DNA of 64,000 bases from JBGUVL01 sp964370395 (GCA_964370395.1 CAYJIZ010000006.1:1-64000); one strand, 5' to 3'; counted from the first letter of the stretch, positions 25,732 through 34,950 are shown. Notes: generated by a model not told the origin, from the letters alone. A program made the numbers and translations.

Positions 25732-25804
25732 TTGTAATTTTTAGAAAAAATAGTACAATAGATATGTTTTCTAAACTTTAACAAGAAGTTTAGTGTTACT
25801 AAAC
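25732..25804 (+). promoter_or_regulatory. Promoter and operator-like repeats before the polyamine operon
   Basis: TTGTAA (25732-25737), 16-base spacer and TACAAT (25754-25759) form the promoter. Just downstream lie CTAAACTT (25771-25778) and AAGTTTAG (25786-25793), and then GTTTAG (25788-25793) and CTAAAC (25799-25804). These are two overlapping inverted repeats, a plausible binding site for the regulator encoded next. Confidence 0.6.
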
Positions 25805-25818
25805 AGAAAGGAGACGTT

Positions 25819-26352
25819 ATGAACATTGGACAAAAGATTAAAGAGCTTCGAACCTCGAAGAATTTAACACTTGCGGAATTGGCTTCTCGTTGTGAGTTGA
25901 CGAAAGGTTTTTTATCGCAATTGGAAAATGATTTAACCTCTCCTTCGATTACGACTTTGGATGATATTTTGGAAGCGTTGGGAAGCAACCTTTCGGATTT
26001 CTTTCAAGAGGACAAACAAGATCGTGTCGTCTTTGGTAAAGACGATTATTATATCAATCAAAAAGATGGAGCCACCATCTATTGGATCGTTCCAGACGCA
26101 CAAAAGCGTACGATGGAGCCATTGATCCTGGAATTAAAAAAAGGCGCACAATCACAAGTTATCATGCCACATGATGGTGAAGAATTTGGGTATGTGTTGG
26201 AAGGGGAAATCATTTTAGAACAAAGAAAGACTCGCTATCTTATTCAAAAGGGCGAGACCTTTTATCTGAATGGCAATCACAAACATATTTTAAAAAATGA
26301 GAAAGAAAACACAGCCAAAGTTATGTGGGTAATGACACCTCCTAACTTTTAG
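25819..26352 (+). CDS. XRE-family regulator with cupin domain (PuuR-like)
   Basis: A 177-residue cytoplasmic regulator. The helix-turn-helix spans about 5-60 (LRTSKNLTLAELASRCELTKGFLSQLEN), and a C-terminal cupin spans about 105-175 (MPHDGEEFGYVLEGEIILEQ with G-E-E-F-G-Y-V-L-E-G). This HTH-plus-cupin layout is typical of PuuR-like regulators, and its position as first gene of the polyamine transport operon suggests it senses polyamines. The inverted repeats in its own leader suggest autoregulation. AAAGGAG precedes the ATG. Confidence 0.85.
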   Translation: MNIGQKIKELRTSKNLTLAELASRCELTKGFLSQLENDLTSPSITTLDDILEALGSNLSDFFQEDKQDRVVFGKDDYYINQKDGATIYWIVPDAQKRTMEPLILELKKGAQSQVIMPHDGEEFGYVLEGEIILEQRKTRYLIQKGETFYLNGNHKHILKNEKENTAKVMWVMTPPNF

Positions 26353-26371
26353 TGGCTAGTTGGGGGCAAAC

Positions 26372-27943
26372 ATGAAAAAATTAATACAATTTAAAAATAT
26401 TGTAAAGAGTTTCGACAATACGATTGTGTTGAAGGGAATCAATTTAGATATCAATGAAAATGAATTTGTTACATTATTAGGACCAAGTGGATGTGGTAAG
26501 ACTACCTTACTACGTATTCTTGGTGGTTTTTTGGAGCAAGATGAAGGAGAGATGATTTTTGATGGAGAAGAAATCAGTACACTACCTTCTTACAAAAGAG
26601 AGTTAAACACCGTTTTCCAAAAGTATGCGCTGTTTCCACATATGAGTATTTATGATAACATCGCATTTGGTTTAAAAATTAAGAAGATGTCCAACGATGT
26701 CATTCGTCAAAAAGTAATGACGATGTTGAAACTGGTAAACTTAGAAGGGTACGAAGATCGTCGTATTGACCAATTATCAGGGGGACAACAACAGCGTATT
26801 GCGATTGCACGTGCGCTTGTGAATGAACCAAAAGTGCTATTGTTAGATGAACCATTAGGGGCACTTGATTTAAAATTAAGAAAAGAGATGCAAATTGAAT
26901 TAAAGAAAATCCAACAAGAAGTAGGAATTACTTTTATTTATGTTACGCATGACCAAGAAGAAGCATTGACGATGTCGGATAAAATTGTTGTTATGAAAGA
27001 AGGAGAAATCCAACAAGTAGGAACACCAATTGATATTTATAATGAACCTGAAAATGCGTATGTAGCGAATTTCATCGGAGAAAGTAACATCATTGATGGT
27101 GTGATGAAAGATGATTATTTGGTTGAATTTGACGATAAAAAATACGAGTGTGTGGATCATGGATTTGCGAAAAACGAAGAAGTGGATATCGTAATTCGTC
27201 CTGAAGACATCAACATTGTTGCTCGTGGTAAAGGAAAAGTAAATGGAAAAGTAAAATCCATTTTATTCAAAGGAGTACACAATGAAGTCATTGTGGAAAC
27301 AGTACAAGGGAGTAAAGTGGAAGTGGTCATGAATGTATCCAATAAAGAACCGATCTTTAATGAAGATGCACAAGAATTCATTTCTGCGAATAGTTTTTAT
27401 TTGGATATCCAAGATATTGATAACTTAAACGATGATGAAATTATCGCTCGTGCTGATGCACAAGCGTGGGAATTGGATAGTGAAGACTATGTTTCGATTC
27501 GTAGCATTGATTACGATTTGAAAAAAATAGAGGGAACATATCCTGTTACTTTTGCGACGCATGCTGGAACAAGTGTGACAGTAAATATTATTGTTGTGAA
27601 GCAAAAATACTTAGAAGATGCAAAATCAGGTGTAGGAATTGCCGCCTTTGACTTCTTTAAAAACATTGACGAGCTACAAGAAAGTGTGGCATTGGATACG
27701 GATTTAAAAACATGGGCAGATGCGGTTGCATGGGATTTAGAAAACGATGAAAAAATTGAGATTACAAATGTAGATTATGACTTTGATCCAGAAAACATTA
27801 CCATTGGATCTTATACGGTAACGTTCTCAACAAGAGGACGTGAATTTAAAATTCATACGACAAAGAGTGCCCAAGAAGACAAGACAGTAGGACTTGACTT
27901 TGCACCAGAAGACATTCATGTAATGTCGAAGATGGGTTACTAA
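26372..27943 (+). CDS. potA: Spermidine/putrescine ABC transporter ATPase PotA with inserted Ig-like repeats
   Basis: Cytoplasmic ATPase of 523 residues, clearly longer than the usual 350-385. The ABC domain has Walker A GPSGCGKTT near 37-45, signature LSGGQQQRIAIARAL near 135-149, and Walker B VLLLDEPLG near 155-163. A TOBE domain begins near 236. It is split by about 160 extra residues (340-500) containing two similar modules, 340-410 and 424-497, each with A-x-A-W-[ED]-L, a D-Y-D and G-[ST]-Y-x-V-T-F-[AS]-T. The usual PotA end, APEDIHVM, follows. The ATG at 26372 follows GGGGG. Confidence 0.9.
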   Translation: MKKLIQFKNIVKSFDNTIVLKGINLDINENEFVTLLGPSGCGKTTLLRILGGFLEQDEGEMIFDGEEISTLPSYKRELNTVFQKYALFPHMSIYDNIAFGLKIKKMSNDVIRQKVMTMLKLVNLEGYEDRRIDQLSGGQQQRIAIARALVNEPKVLLLDEPLGALDLKLRKEMQIELKKIQQEVGITFIYVTHDQEEALTMSDKIVVMKEGEIQQVGTPIDIYNEPENAYVANFIGESNIIDGVMKDDYLVEFDDKKYECVDHGFAKNEEVDIVIRPEDINIVARGKGKVNGKVKSILFKGVHNEVIVETVQGSKVEVVMNVSNKEPIFNEDAQEFISANSFYLDIQDIDNLNDDEIIARADAQAWELDSEDYVSIRSIDYDLKKIEGTYPVTFATHAGTSVTVNIIVVKQKYLEDAKSGVGIAAFDFFKNIDELQESVALDTDLKTWADAVAWDLENDEKIEITNVDYDFDPENITIGSYTVTFSTRGREFKIHTTKSAQEDKTVGLDFAPEDIHVMSKMGY

Positions 27944-27945
27944 CA

Positions 27946-28773
27946 ATGAAGATATACAAGCGTTTAGTACAACCATATGTTGTATGGATTGCTTTGATGA
28001 TTGTCATACCGATGTTATTAATTGTTGTGTATGCTTTCTCTAAGCAAGGAAACGATGTACTAACTTTACAATTTACATTTGATAATTTTATTCGTTTCTT
28101 TCAAGATGAAATCTTTTTAGGTGTATTAATTACATCGCTTCGAATTGCGTTGGTTACCACTTTAATCTGTATTGTATTAGGGTATCCAGTCGCGTATTTC
28201 ATAGCGAAGATGAATGTGAAACGCAGTGCTTTCTTTATCTTATTAATTACGTTACCAATGTGGATCAATATGTTGGTAAGAACGTATGCTTGGATTGGGA
28301 TATTGAGTGACAACGGTGTGATTAATAACTTGTTGGCGTACTTCGGTATGGATAAAGTAAAATTGATTCATACGGAATTTGCCGTTATTTTGGGAATGGT
28401 TTATAACTTTATTCCTTTTATGATTCTACAAATTCATGCTTCGTTAGCGAAAATGGACAAAAGTTTATTGGAAGCGAGCAGCGACTTAGGAGCAAATCGT
28501 TTTCAAACGTTCATTCGTATTATTTTCCCATTATCGCTACCGGGGGTCATTTCAGGAATCACATTGGTATTTTTACCAGCTGTATCCAGTTTCTTCATTC
28601 CCAAATTACTTGGTGGTGGAGACCAATTATTAGTTGGGAACTTAATTGAAAACTACTTTATTACGACAGGGGATTGGAACTTTGGTAGTGCCATCTCATT
28701 AATTATGGCAATCATTATTATGCTTTCTATGTACTTAACAAAAAAAGTAGACAAAGAAGGCGGTGACGTCTAA
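27946..28773 (+). CDS. potB: Spermidine/putrescine ABC transporter permease PotB
   Basis: Membrane permease of 275 residues with six membrane segments. It carries the binding-protein-dependent transport signature EASSDLGANRFQTFIRIIFPLSLPGV near 178-203, including the EAA loop that contacts PotA. The start follows the potA stop after two bases, and the stop overlaps the next start (TAATG). No strong ribosome site is visible, so coupling is likely. Together with the PotC-PotD fusion it forms the channel. Confidence 0.92.
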   Translation: MKIYKRLVQPYVVWIALMIVIPMLLIVVYAFSKQGNDVLTLQFTFDNFIRFFQDEIFLGVLITSLRIALVTTLICIVLGYPVAYFIAKMNVKRSAFFILLITLPMWINMLVRTYAWIGILSDNGVINNLLAYFGMDKVKLIHTEFAVILGMVYNFIPFMILQIHASLAKMDKSLLEASSDLGANRFQTFIRIIFPLSLPGVISGITLVFLPAVSSFFIPKLLGGGDQLLVGNLIENYFITTGDWNFGSAISLIMAIIIMLSMYLTKKVDKEGGDV

Positions 28774-30641
28774 TGAAGAAAAAAGGATTTGGTAGTAAGC
28801 TTTATTTGGCAGCGATCATGTTGTTTTTCTACTTGCCGATTATTTATATGGTAATCTTTTCTTTCAATGAATCAAAATCATTGTCTAAGTTTACAGGATT
28901 CTCATTGAAATGGTATGGGAAGATGTTAGAAAACAATACGATGATCGAGTCAATTTATTATACGGTATTAATTGCGATTATTGCGACAGTAGTGTCAACG
29001 GTAGTGGGAACACTAGCTAGTATCGGGATTTCTCGTTCGCGTAAAATAATCAAAGAAATGGTAATGCAAGTAAACAATTTGCCAGTTATGAATCCAGAGA
29101 TTGTTACCGCAATTGGATTGATGTTGTTTTTTACTTCATTGCGTATTGAAAAAGGATTTTGGACATTGTTGCTTTCGCATATCGCATTTTGTATCCCTTA
29201 TGTGATGCTAAGTGTGTTACCGCGAATTCGTCGCTTGGATCCTAACTTAGCAGAAGCAGCCATGGATTTGGGGGCTTCTCCCTTTTATGCATTACGAAAA
29301 GTAATCGTTCCACAATTGATGCCAGGGATTATCGCTGGTGCACTAATTGCGTTTACGATGTCATTTGATGATTTTATTATTTCTTATTTTGTAACAGGAC
29401 AAGGAATTAATAATATTTCCATTATGGTGTACACGATGTCAAAACGTGTAAACCCAACAATCAACGCTTTGTCGACATTAATTGTTGTGGCAATCAGTGT
29501 GATTTTAATTATGACAAACTTATTGGCAATGCGAAAAAAACGCGTTATGAAAAATGGAAAAATTAAATTTGCGATTTTAATTGTATGTATCAGTTTGGGT
29601 ATGTATGGATTGAATGTCTTACGTACGCAATCCAAGAGTAATTTTGATCCGATTAAAACGTATGGTTGTGATACCTTAAATGTATTTAACTGGGGTGAAT
29701 ATGTTGGTGAAAAGACGATTGCTAACTTTGAGAAACAATACAATGTAAAAGTGAATTATTCTGTCTTTGGTTCCAATGAAGAGATGTATACAAAATTACT
29801 TGGTGGAGACAACTATGATATTTTAATTCCGAGTGATTATATGATCGAACGTTTGATTGAAGAAGATATGTTACGTAAATTAAGTAAGAAAAACATTCCT
29901 AATTTAAGTAAATTAACGGATGGGGTGAAAAACTTACCATACGATCAAAAGAATACGTATTCGGTTCCTTACTTCTGGGGAAGTGTTGGAATCATTTACG
30001 ATAAGACAAAAGTGAGTGCCAATGATGTAGAGACACAAGGGTTTAATGTATTGAAAAATCAAAAATACAAAGGACATCTTTACATTTATGATAGTGAACG
30101 TGATTCGTTCATGATGGCATTAAAAGCATTGGGGTATTCTATGAATACAACAAATGACAAAGAGATTTTAGAAGCCTATGAATGGTTGCTTGAACTTAAG
30201 AGTACGATGAATCCTGTCTTTGTGACGGATGAAGTAATCGATGGTATGATCAACGGGGAAAAAGACATGGCAGTAGTATATAGTGGAGATGCCGCTTACA
30301 TTCAGATGGAAAATCCAAATATGGCATACTATGAACCAAAAGAAGGTACAAATCGCTGGTCTGATGCGATGGTAATACCGAAGAATGCCGCTTGTCCATT
30401 GTTAGCAGAAGAATTCATCAACTATAACTTAGAAGATGAAGTTGCATATGACAATTCGAATTATGTAGGATATACTTCAAGTGTTGATAAAGTGAAAAAA
30501 GCATTAGAGAAAAAAGAATACAAAGATAGCAGTGCTTACCAACCAAGAGTCAACTATCCTTTGGATGAAGTATTTGTGCATAATGAAGCGATGAAAAAAC
30601 GATTGTCAGAATTATGGATTAAGGTAAAAGCAGCAAAATAA
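28773..30641 (+). CDS. potCD: PotC-PotD fusion: permease plus polyamine-binding lipoprotein-like domain
   Basis: A 622-residue protein. The first part (about 1-265) is a six-helix permease with the EAA motif EAAMDLGASPFYALRKVIVPQLMP near 165-188. A further membrane helix near 268-283 (IKFAILIVCISLGMYGLNVL) leads directly into an extracellular PotD domain (about 295-622, LNVFNWGEYVGEKTIANFEKQ, DILIPSDYMIERLIEE, VPYFWGSVGIIYDK). The binding protein is therefore tethered to the channel. Such PotCD fusions are known in some Bacillota. No second ribosome site or stop is found at the junction. Last gene of the operon, followed by a terminator. Confidence 0.92.
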   Translation: MKKKGFGSKLYLAAIMLFFYLPIIYMVIFSFNESKSLSKFTGFSLKWYGKMLENNTMIESIYYTVLIAIIATVVSTVVGTLASIGISRSRKIIKEMVMQVNNLPVMNPEIVTAIGLMLFFTSLRIEKGFWTLLLSHIAFCIPYVMLSVLPRIRRLDPNLAEAAMDLGASPFYALRKVIVPQLMPGIIAGALIAFTMSFDDFIISYFVTGQGINNISIMVYTMSKRVNPTINALSTLIVVAISVILIMTNLLAMRKKRVMKNGKIKFAILIVCISLGMYGLNVLRTQSKSNFDPIKTYGCDTLNVFNWGEYVGEKTIANFEKQYNVKVNYSVFGSNEEMYTKLLGGDNYDILIPSDYMIERLIEEDMLRKLSKKNIPNLSKLTDGVKNLPYDQKNTYSVPYFWGSVGIIYDKTKVSANDVETQGFNVLKNQKYKGHLYIYDSERDSFMMALKALGYSMNTTNDKEILEAYEWLLELKSTMNPVFVTDEVIDGMINGEKDMAVVYSGDAAYIQMENPNMAYYEPKEGTNRWSDAMVIPKNAACPLLAEEFINYNLEDEVAYDNSNYVGYTSSVDKVKKALEKKEYKDSSAYQPRVNYPLDEVFVHNEAMKKRLSELWIKVKAAK

Positions 30642-30645
30642 AAAG

Positions 30646-30670
30646 AAAAGAAGCGTGAGCTTCTTTTTTT
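30646..30670. terminator. Terminator after potCD and proA (convergent)
   Basis: AAAAGAAGC pairs with GCTTCTTTT around GTGA, with A and T tracts on both sides. It can serve both converging units. Confidence 0.8.
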
Positions 30671-30671
30671 C

Positions 30672-31913
30672 TTATTTGCGAATGGTACCATTTCCTTTGA
30701 TTAAATATTTGTAGGATGTCAACGCTTCTAGACCCATCGGTCCACGAGCGTGAATCTTTTGTGTAGAAATACCGATTTCTGCACCGAAACCGAATTCGTT
30801 TCCATCTGAGAAGCGAGAACTTGCATTTGCATACACACATGCACTGTCTACTGCTTCAAAAAAGAAGTCGATATTTGTTTCGTTTTCACTCACAATGACA
30901 TCAGAGTGTTTTGTGTTGTAAGTATTGATGTGGTTGATTGCTTCTTCGATATCGTTCACTACTTTTATTGAAATTTCATAGTCTAAGTATTCGCAAGCAT
31001 AATCTTCTTCGTTTGCATATACGATGCTTTGGTCGTATTCGCATGTTTGTTTGCAACCATGAATGCGAACATTGTGTTGTTTTAGTGCTTCAATCAGTGC
31101 TGGTAAGATCGCATCTTTGCAATTAGTGTGAACTAGTACGCTTTCGCAAGCGTTGCATACACTCACTCTTTGTGTTTTGGCATTGATGATAATGGCCATC
31201 GCATCTTCTATGTTTGCGTATTCATCTACGTAGACATGGCAGTTTCCTGTTCCTGTTTCAATGATAGGAACACTTGCGTTTTCTACGGTTGTTTTAATTA
31301 AGTTTGCGCCTCCACGAGGAATCAATAAGTCTAAGTATTTTGTTAGTCGCATAAATTGTGTTGCCATTTCGCGACTTGTATCTTCTAGTAAGGCAATGCA
31401 ATCACGGTTGAAACCAGCAGCTTCTAGTCCATTTTGCATCGCTTGCACAAGTGCTTTATTGGAATGAATTGTATCGCTGCTTCCGCGTAAGAAACAAGCG
31501 TTACCACTTTTTAAACAAAGGGTAGCCGCATCGACACTCACATTTGGTCGTGCTTCATAAATGATACCGATGACACCGATAGGAACACTTTTCTTTGTGA
31601 AGTTAAGTTCATTGATGCTCCAAGAATCCAATACTTTATGGCAAGGGTCTTGCAGTTGAATGACTTGGCGTACCCCTTCGATGATATTTGCCAAACGTGT
31701 TTCATCAAGTGCCAAACGATCGATAAAGGAAGGTGTTCTTCCTTTTTCTTTTGCTACTTCAATGTCTTTTTGGTTTGCTTCCAAGATTGCCTGGCAATCT
31801 TTTTGAAGATGTTCACAAATATGTGCAAGAGCATCGTTTTTTTCAACTTCGCTTTTTCGCATTAGCTGAAATGCAGCATCTTTGCAACGTTTTCCTTTTT
31901 CTAAAAGTTCCAT
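30672..31913 (-). CDS. proA: Glutamate-5-semialdehyde dehydrogenase (gamma-glutamyl phosphate reductase)
   Basis: Cytoplasmic enzyme of 413 residues, normal length. It reduces glutamyl-5-phosphate with NADPH to glutamate semialdehyde in proline synthesis. Features include GVIGIIYEARPNVSVDAATLC near 111-131, LRGSSDTIHSN near 140, LIPRGGANLIKTTVE near 200, the CNACE active-site cysteine region near 258, and the end SSRFSDGNEFGFGAEIGISTQK with GPMGLEALTSYKY. It is the second gene of a two-gene operon: its start follows the proB stop after two bases. Confidence 0.95.
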   Translation of the reverse strand: MELLEKGKRCKDAAFQLMRKSEVEKNDALAHICEHLQKDCQAILEANQKDIEVAKEKGRTPSFIDRLALDETRLANIIEGVRQVIQLQDPCHKVLDSWSINELNFTKKSVPIGVIGIIYEARPNVSVDAATLCLKSGNACFLRGSSDTIHSNKALVQAMQNGLEAAGFNRDCIALLEDTSREMATQFMRLTKYLDLLIPRGGANLIKTTVENASVPIIETGTGNCHVYVDEYANIEDAMAIIINAKTQRVSVCNACESVLVHTNCKDAILPALIEALKQHNVRIHGCKQTCEYDQSIVYANEEDYACEYLDYEISIKVVNDIEEAINHINTYNTKHSDVIVSENETNIDFFFEAVDSACVYANASSRFSDGNEFGFGAEIGISTQKIHARGPMGLEALTSYKYLIKGNGTIRK

Positions 31914-31915
31914 GC

Positions 31916-32695
31916 TTACTTTCCTTTCTTGGCTTTGAATAAAGTTCCAACAACCTTACCATCGATGATGTCATAGATGACATTCACATCTTTTCCATTC
32001 ACAATTAACACATCGCAACCTGCTTGTGTCGCAATCTTTGCTGCGTGAATTTTGGTAATCATACCACCAGTACCAACATTGCTACTTGTGTCTTCCGCCA
32101 TCGCTTCAATCTTTTCATCGATGTGCTCAACAAGCGAAATCAGTTTGGCATCGTCGTATCGTGAAGGGTTTTTATCGTACAACCCATCGATGTCGCTTAA
32201 AATAATTAATAAATCAGCATGCAATAAGTCTGCGGTAATCGCACTTAACGTATCATTGTCACCGTAGACGATTTCATCGGTAGCCACACTATCGTTTTCG
32301 TTGATAATGGGAATCGAATTGTATTTCTTTAATAATGTCTCTAATGTATTGGATGCATTATTACGTAGCGTTTCATCTAAGATAACACGTTTTGTCATAA
32401 GTAATTGGGCAACGGTTTTGGCGTATTGTGAGAAAAATTTATCGTAAATGTACATAAGCTCACATTGTCCAATGGAAGCCATCGCTTGTTTTTCTTCTAA
32501 AGTTTGGGGACGATCGCTTAATCCCATTTTTCCACGACCAGCAGCCATTGCTCCTGAACTTACTAAAATCACTTCGTTACCTTGGTTGCTTAAATCGCTT
32601 AGTACTTTTGTCAGTTGTTCCAACTTTCTTAAGTTTAATAGACCTGTTTTATGTGTAATCGTACTGGAACCTACTTTTACGACAATTCGCTTCAT
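31916..32695 (-). CDS. proB: Glutamate 5-kinase, short form without PUA domain
   Basis: Cytoplasmic kinase of 259 residues. It phosphorylates glutamate as the first step to proline. The amino acid kinase fold shows at KVGSSTITHK, VILVSSGAMAAGRGKMGL, NENDSVATDEI, GDNDTLSA, LSDIDGLYDKNP and GTGGMITKIHAAKIA. The C-terminal PUA domain found in many proB products is missing, as in several Bacillota. AAGGGGTG precedes the ATG on the minus strand. No T-box or other leader element is evident in the short leader. Confidence 0.95.
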   Translation of the reverse strand: MKRIVVKVGSSTITHKTGLLNLRKLEQLTKVLSDLSNQGNEVILVSSGAMAAGRGKMGLSDRPQTLEEKQAMASIGQCELMYIYDKFFSQYAKTVAQLLMTKRVILDETLRNNASNTLETLLKKYNSIPIINENDSVATDEIVYGDNDTLSAITADLLHADLLIILSDIDGLYDKNPSRYDDAKLISLVEHIDEKIEAMAEDTSSNVGTGGMITKIHAAKIATQAGCDVLIVNGKDVNVIYDIIDGKVVGTLFKAKKGK

Positions 32696-32720
32696 AAAAT
32701 CACCCCTTATAATTTTTACT

Positions 32721-32749
32721 ATTATACCTTATGTTTACTACAAATACAA
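32721..32749 (-). promoter_or_regulatory. Promoter of proBA
   Basis: On the minus strand TTGTAT (32749-32744), 17-base spacer, TATAAT (32726-32721). The leader to proB is only about 20 bases. Confidence 0.65.
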
Positions 32750-32789
32750 ATGTATTCGTAGTAAAGACACACTGGTAAAAAAGTTTTTG

Positions 32790-32818
32790 TTGCAATGCGT
32801 ATTTGTTTTGCATATAAT
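32790..32818 (+). promoter_or_regulatory. Promoter of glmS
   Basis: TTGCAA (32790-32795), 17-base spacer, TATAAT (32813-32818). Transcription should start near 32825, about 30 bases before the ribozyme cleavage site. Confidence 0.75.
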
Positions 32819-32851
32819 AATAACAGTTATTGTTGCGTGATGAAAAACAAT

Positions 32852-32995
32852 AACGAGCGCCAGGACACAGTTTTGTGTTGACGAGGAAAGCAGTTATCGA
32901 AAGATTCGGCGGGTGCTGCTTCGGTCTTTAGTGGATCGTCAGAAATGTTACAAAGGGCAACATAATACGCTTAAAAAACATTTCACCACTGTTTG
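32852..32995 (+). ncRNA. glmS: glmS ribozyme-riboswitch
   Basis: Conserved core blocks occur in order: A|GCGCCAG at the cleavage site (between 32856 and 32857), GTTGACGAGG near 32877-32886, TTATCGA near 32894-32900 and TTCGGCGG near 32905-32912. A later hairpin is ATGTTAC/GCAACAT. This is the self-cleaving RNA that uses glucosamine-6-phosphate as cofactor, and it lies directly before glmS. The mRNA is cut when the product is abundant. The 3' boundary is approximate. Confidence 0.93.
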
Positions 32996-33060
32996 AATGA
33001 AAAAAGAAGCCTTATTTAAGGATGCTTTTTCGTATGAAAAAACAGGAGGAACAATTGAAT

Positions 33061-34878
33061 ATGTGTGGAATTGTCGGCTATGTGGGTTGCAAAGCAATCG
33101 CAAATAGTGTTTTAATCGACGGTTTGATGTCACTTGAATATCGTGGTTACGATTCAGCAGGAGTAGCAATGCGTCAAGATGACAAGATTCAAATCGTGAA
33201 GACAAGAGGAAAGGTAGCATCTTTACAAGAAAAGCTAAGTGCGCTGAAAGTAAAGGATGCGACATTGGGCATCGCTCATACAAGATGGGCAACACATGGA
33301 ATTCCAAATGAAAGTAATTCACACCCTCATCATCAAGGATGTGTAACGCTAGTTCATAATGGGATTGTTGAGAATTATCATGAGATAAAAAAAGAAATGG
33401 AACAAGTAGGGTATGTATTTACTTCCCAAACAGATAGTGAAGTGGCTTGTGCCTACATTGATTTTATCTTTCAGCAAACAAAAGACAAAAGAAAAACAAT
33501 GGTATTAGCAAACCGAAGATTTCGTGGTAGTTTCGCGTTTGGTATTTTGTTTGATGACGATTTGGATACGCTTTATGCAATGCGTAGAAATTCACCGCTT
33601 ATCGTTGCAACAAGTGATGATGCTAATTTTATCGCAAGTGATGTACCCGCTATCGTAAAGTATACGAAACAATATATTTTATTAGGGCAAGATGAATTTG
33701 TGGTACTGAATAAAGATGCGATTCATGTATATAATAGTAATAATGAAGAAGTCGATTATACGATTCGTGAAGCATTGATGGATGTTGTGGACATTCAAAA
33801 GGGTGGTTTTGAACATTTCATGTTGAAAGAGATTCATGATGAACCTAGTGTTGTAAAAGCAACGATCACGCATTATGTACAAGATGACATTTCGCAGTTA
33901 TTGCAATCGATGCCAGATTTATCGAAGTATCGTGAAATTGATATCGTGGCTTGTGGTAGCGCGATGTATGCGGGAATGATTGCCAAGTCATTGATGGAAA
34001 ACAAAGCTAGAATAAAAGTCAATGTAGAAGTAGCGAGTGAATACCGTTATAAAAATCCGATCTTAAATGAATCGACATTAGTGTTACTTGTTTCCCAAAG
34101 TGGGGAAACAGCAGATACGTTGGCTGCACTTCATTTAGCGAAACAGCAAGGTGTGGATACTTTAGCTATCGTGAATGTTGTAGGAAGCAGTATCGCAAGA
34201 GAGGCCAAATACGTATTGTATACGTTAGCAGGTCCTGAAATTGCGGTTGCAACAACCAAAGCATATTGTACGCAAGTGGCATTGTTGTCATTAATTACGC
34301 TTAATTTGGCGTTTGTGAATGAGAAAATAAACAAAGAAGAAGCGAATCAAATTATTATGCAGATGCAACAAATTCCAAACATCTTATCGCATTTGATACA
34401 AGATGTGCAATATGTGCAAGCAGGTAAAATCATTTCGCGTTATAACGATGTATTCTTTATCGGGCGTGGTTTGGATTATGCCTTGTCATTAGAAGGATCC
34501 TTGAAGTTAAAAGAGATCTCTTATATTCATAGTGAAGCATATGCAGCAGGGGAATTAAAACATGGAACCATTTCATTGATTGAAAAAGGAACTCCTGTTA
34601 TCGCCTTAGCGAGTGATGAACAATTGTATGAAAAAACAATTAGTAATATAAAAGAAGTCAAAGCAAGAGGGGCAAATGTAATTTTGATTTGCCGTGAAGA
34701 CTTTGAAGTTAGTGATGATTTTTATGATTATCGTATTTTGATTCCAAAGGTGGATGTCTTGGTACAAGCGATTGCAATGATTGTTCCTTTGCAATTGTTG
34801 TCGTATCAAGTAGCCAATCTGAGAGGATGCGAAATTGACCAACCACGTAACTTAGCAAAATCGGTTACTGTGGAATAG
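33061..34878 (+). CDS. glmS: Glutamine-fructose-6-phosphate aminotransferase
   Basis: Cytoplasmic enzyme of 605 residues that makes glucosamine-6-phosphate, the first step of amino-sugar and peptidoglycan synthesis. It starts MCGIVGYVG, where Cys2 becomes the N-terminal nucleophile of the glutaminase domain; this fixes the start at 33061 and rules out the upstream in-frame codons. YRGYDSAGVA near 27-36 and the glutaminase block HTRWATHG near 74 follow. Two SIS sugar-isomerase domains fill the C-terminal 350 residues (ACGSAMYAGM, SQSGETADTLAAL, KHGTISLIE, and QPRNLAKSVTVE at the end). Controlled by the ribozyme upstream. GlmM is encoded 11 kb downstream. Confidence 0.97.
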   Translation: MCGIVGYVGCKAIANSVLIDGLMSLEYRGYDSAGVAMRQDDKIQIVKTRGKVASLQEKLSALKVKDATLGIAHTRWATHGIPNESNSHPHHQGCVTLVHNGIVENYHEIKKEMEQVGYVFTSQTDSEVACAYIDFIFQQTKDKRKTMVLANRRFRGSFAFGILFDDDLDTLYAMRRNSPLIVATSDDANFIASDVPAIVKYTKQYILLGQDEFVVLNKDAIHVYNSNNEEVDYTIREALMDVVDIQKGGFEHFMLKEIHDEPSVVKATITHYVQDDISQLLQSMPDLSKYREIDIVACGSAMYAGMIAKSLMENKARIKVNVEVASEYRYKNPILNESTLVLLVSQSGETADTLAALHLAKQQGVDTLAIVNVVGSSIAREAKYVLYTLAGPEIAVATTKAYCTQVALLSLITLNLAFVNEKINKEEANQIIMQMQQIPNILSHLIQDVQYVQAGKIISRYNDVFFIGRGLDYALSLEGSLKLKEISYIHSEAYAAGELKHGTISLIEKGTPVIALASDEQLYEKTISNIKEVKARGANVILICREDFEVSDDFYDYRILIPKVDVLVQAIAMIVPLQLLSYQVANLRGCEIDQPRNLAKSVTVE

Positions 34879-34887
34879 TGATGGTAT

Positions 34888-34941
34888 TACCCATAAGGTC
34901 AAATACTCACATATACTCACAAACTTTCTACCTTATGGTTA
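34888..34941 (+). other. Hairpin with repeated loop after glmS
   Basis: CCATAAGGT (34891-34899) pairs with ACCTTATGG (34930-34938), closing a 30-base loop that contains ATACTCACA and then TATACTCACAA. It lies just before the terminator. Function unknown. Confidence 0.4.
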
Positions 34942-34950
34942 ATATAGAGT

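Noticed and set aside
25463..25744. 93-codon plus-strand frame
   Set aside because: It lies in another frame of the SPFH gene's zinc-ribbon end and runs through its terminator; no ribosome site.
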